From contig NZ_JAMBNQ010000002.1 in assembly GCF_023715155.1 (NCBI RefSeq), positions 1-64,000 of the forward strand: a stretch of 64,000 nt of DNA. The letters run 5' to 3'. The translations under genes and the position numbers were made by a program. The notes beneath the pieces are model-generated. The model was not told the DNA's origin, searched no databases, and saw nothing but the letters and a program-made list of their open reading frames with translations. Position 1 is the first letter of the stretch; the number at the start of each line of letters is the position of its first letter. Shown one piece after another: positions 63,012-64,000 of this stretch. Source of the stretch: Neobacillus mesonae. GTDB taxonomy: Bacteria; Bacillota; Bacilli; Bacillales; Cytobacillaceae.

Positions 63012-64000
63012 CTATAAAAATAGGAACCCTAATGAAATAACGACCCCGCTGACGACCAGGACCATGACACAAAAGCCCATAATATCCTTTGCTTTCAGTC
63101 CGGCAATGGCCAATGCAGGAAGCACCCAGAACGGCTGAATCATGTTTGTCCAGGCATCCCCCCAGGCAACAGCCATCGCGGTTTTTGGCACGGAAGCACC
63201 AATAGCCTTTGCCGCGTCAAGCATGATTGGAGCTTGAACAGCCCATTGCCCGCCTCCGGAAGGGACGAAGATATTCACTAAACCAGCACTCCAGAATGTA
63301 AATAGGTAGAAGGTGAAATCATTTGCAATGGACAGGAATCCGTTTGAAATAACCGCTGCTAAGCCGGAAGACACCATCATTCCCATAATTCCTGCATAAA
63401 ATGGGAACTGAATAATAATCCCGCTTGCCCCTTTTACTGCATTTACAACGGCATCAAGAAACTGCCTTGGCGTACCGTGGAATAAGATTCCTAAAAATAA
63501 GAATAGGAAGTTAACGATATCGAGATTTAGCTTAAATCCATTTGTGGCAAAATACCAAAATAAAAAGATCAGTCCTAAAATACCCGTAAGGAGAGAAAGG
63601 ATTTTACTATTTTCCAGGCGTTCTGCCGGAGTGAGTTTCTCTTCAATTACTGGTTCTGCAGCATCATCATTTTTAAGCAATTTAGGGTCAATCACTACCG
63701 TCTCTTCTTTGGAAGGCATCATAAGACGGTTTAATATTGGAAGGACAACAACTAGAGCAATAACAATAATGAGGTTAAATGGTGCAAAAATGGTTTCGCT
63801 AGTAGGGATAACGCCAATCAATTTTTCTGAAAAATGCCCAGGAGTGGCAATGGTTAATGGAATGGAGCCGGAAAAACCGCCATGCCAAATAAGGAACCCA
63901 GAGTAGGCGCTCGCAATTAACAGCCGGTAATCAACATTTTGAACCTTTCTCGCTAATTCTTTGGCAAAAAGAGCACCAATGACTAACCCAAAACCCCAGT
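63012..64000 (-). CDS. Short-chain fatty acid transporter (AtoE-like), 5' end cut by window edge
   Basis: A membrane protein, the visible 329 residues coming from its C-terminal two thirds. The frame stays open from the window edge, and an ATG at 63821 is internal. Features typical of the AtoE/TIGR00366 family are the WHGGFSGSIPLTIATPGH segment, the FVPSGGGQWAVQAPIM motif and AWGDAWTNMIQPFWVLPAL. It would move acetoacetate, butyrate or similar acids. About eight hydrophobic spans are visible, with a polar linker (EEKLTPAERLENSK) in the middle. It ends at a bidirectional terminator. Confidence 0.88.
   Translation of the reverse strand, partial: WGFGLVIGALFAKELARKVQNVDYRLLIASAYSGFLIWHGGFSGSIPLTIATPGHFSEKLIGVIPTSETIFAPFNLIIVIALVVVLPILNRLMMPSKEETVVIDPKLLKNDDAAEPVIEEKLTPAERLENSKILSLLTGILGLIFLFWYFATNGFKLNLDIVNFLFLFLGILFHGTPRQFLDAVVNAVKGASGIIIQFPFYAGIMGMMVSSGLAAVISNGFLSIANDFTFYLFTFWSAGLVNIFVPSGGGQWAVQAPIMLDAAKAIGASVPKTAMAVAWGDAWTNMIQPFWVLPALAIAGLKAKDIMGFCVMVLVVSGVVISLGFLFL

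Overview
The window reads as a chromosomal segment of a low-GC Gram-positive spore-former of the Bacillaceae (Bacillus/Neobacillus/Mesobacillus-like). The evidence is strong AGGAGG-type ribosome binding sites, gene sets arranged as in Bacillus (gntRKP, ahpC-ahpF, nadBCA with a divergent niaR, lrgAB/pftAB-like genes, a DUF956/mannose-PTS cluster), Bacillus-type operators (GntR, Rex, PerR, cre), and an exact Bacillus parS centromere site at 19280-19295. No rRNA, tRNA, CRISPR array or intact mobile element was seen. The only mobile element is the 5' end of an IS110-like transposase cut by the left edge.

Layout. 1-3.2 kb: IS110 end next to a dispersed repeat, a Gfo/Idh/MocA oxidoreductase, a NagR-like regulator and a decayed nagB pseudogene. 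3.3-9.2 kb: mannose uptake (DUF956 protein, PTS EIIAB-IIC-IID, manA, a second oxidoreductase), with a long leader or small RNA before the PTS genes. 9.4-11.3 kb: a DDAH/YkgA-type amidinohydrolase and about 1 kb of repeat-rich DNA. 11.3-17.3 kb: a sucrose regulon (EIIA, LacI-type regulator, EIIBC, sucrose-6-phosphate hydrolase, fructokinase) with five copies of one operator. 17.6-25.2 kb: accessory genes (double TerD protein, hydrolase, aldehyde dehydrogenase with a divergent LuxR regulator, P-domain protein, staygreen-family protein, small membrane protein). 25.3-31.6 kb: gluconate operon, LrgAB pair with an FCD regulator, panD. 31.8-41 kb: threonine synthase, thioesterase, aldo/keto reductase, secreted cadherin-like protein, hemerythrin protein, LysR regulator, a second repeat block, aldehyde dehydrogenase. 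41-45.4 kb: Rex-controlled lactate permease and lactate dehydrogenase, then yedE-yedF. 45.7-54.2 kb: ung, a GDSL hydrolase, copper-type redox proteins, ahpCF, a CBS protein, a multicopper oxidase. 54.3-58.5 kb: NAD biosynthesis. 58.9-64 kb: carboxynorspermidine/carboxyspermidine polyamine genes, a glycosyltransferase and a short-chain fatty acid transporter cut by the right edge.

The most notable observation is yedF at 43861-44106. The catalytic Cys codon of the GEPCPYP motif is an in-frame TGA, the frame stays intact and conserved on both sides, a SECIS-like hairpin follows the TGA, and the partner gene yedE lies directly upstream. This is a good candidate selenoprotein that ordinary gene callers would miss or call a pseudogene. 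Other points worth following are the parS site with a one-mismatch copy 16 kb away, three dispersed blocks of CGGAA..TTCCG modules, intrinsic-terminator hairpins in the leaders of the mannose PTS, yedE and polyamine operons, and decayed genes (nagB, an MFS transporter 3' end).
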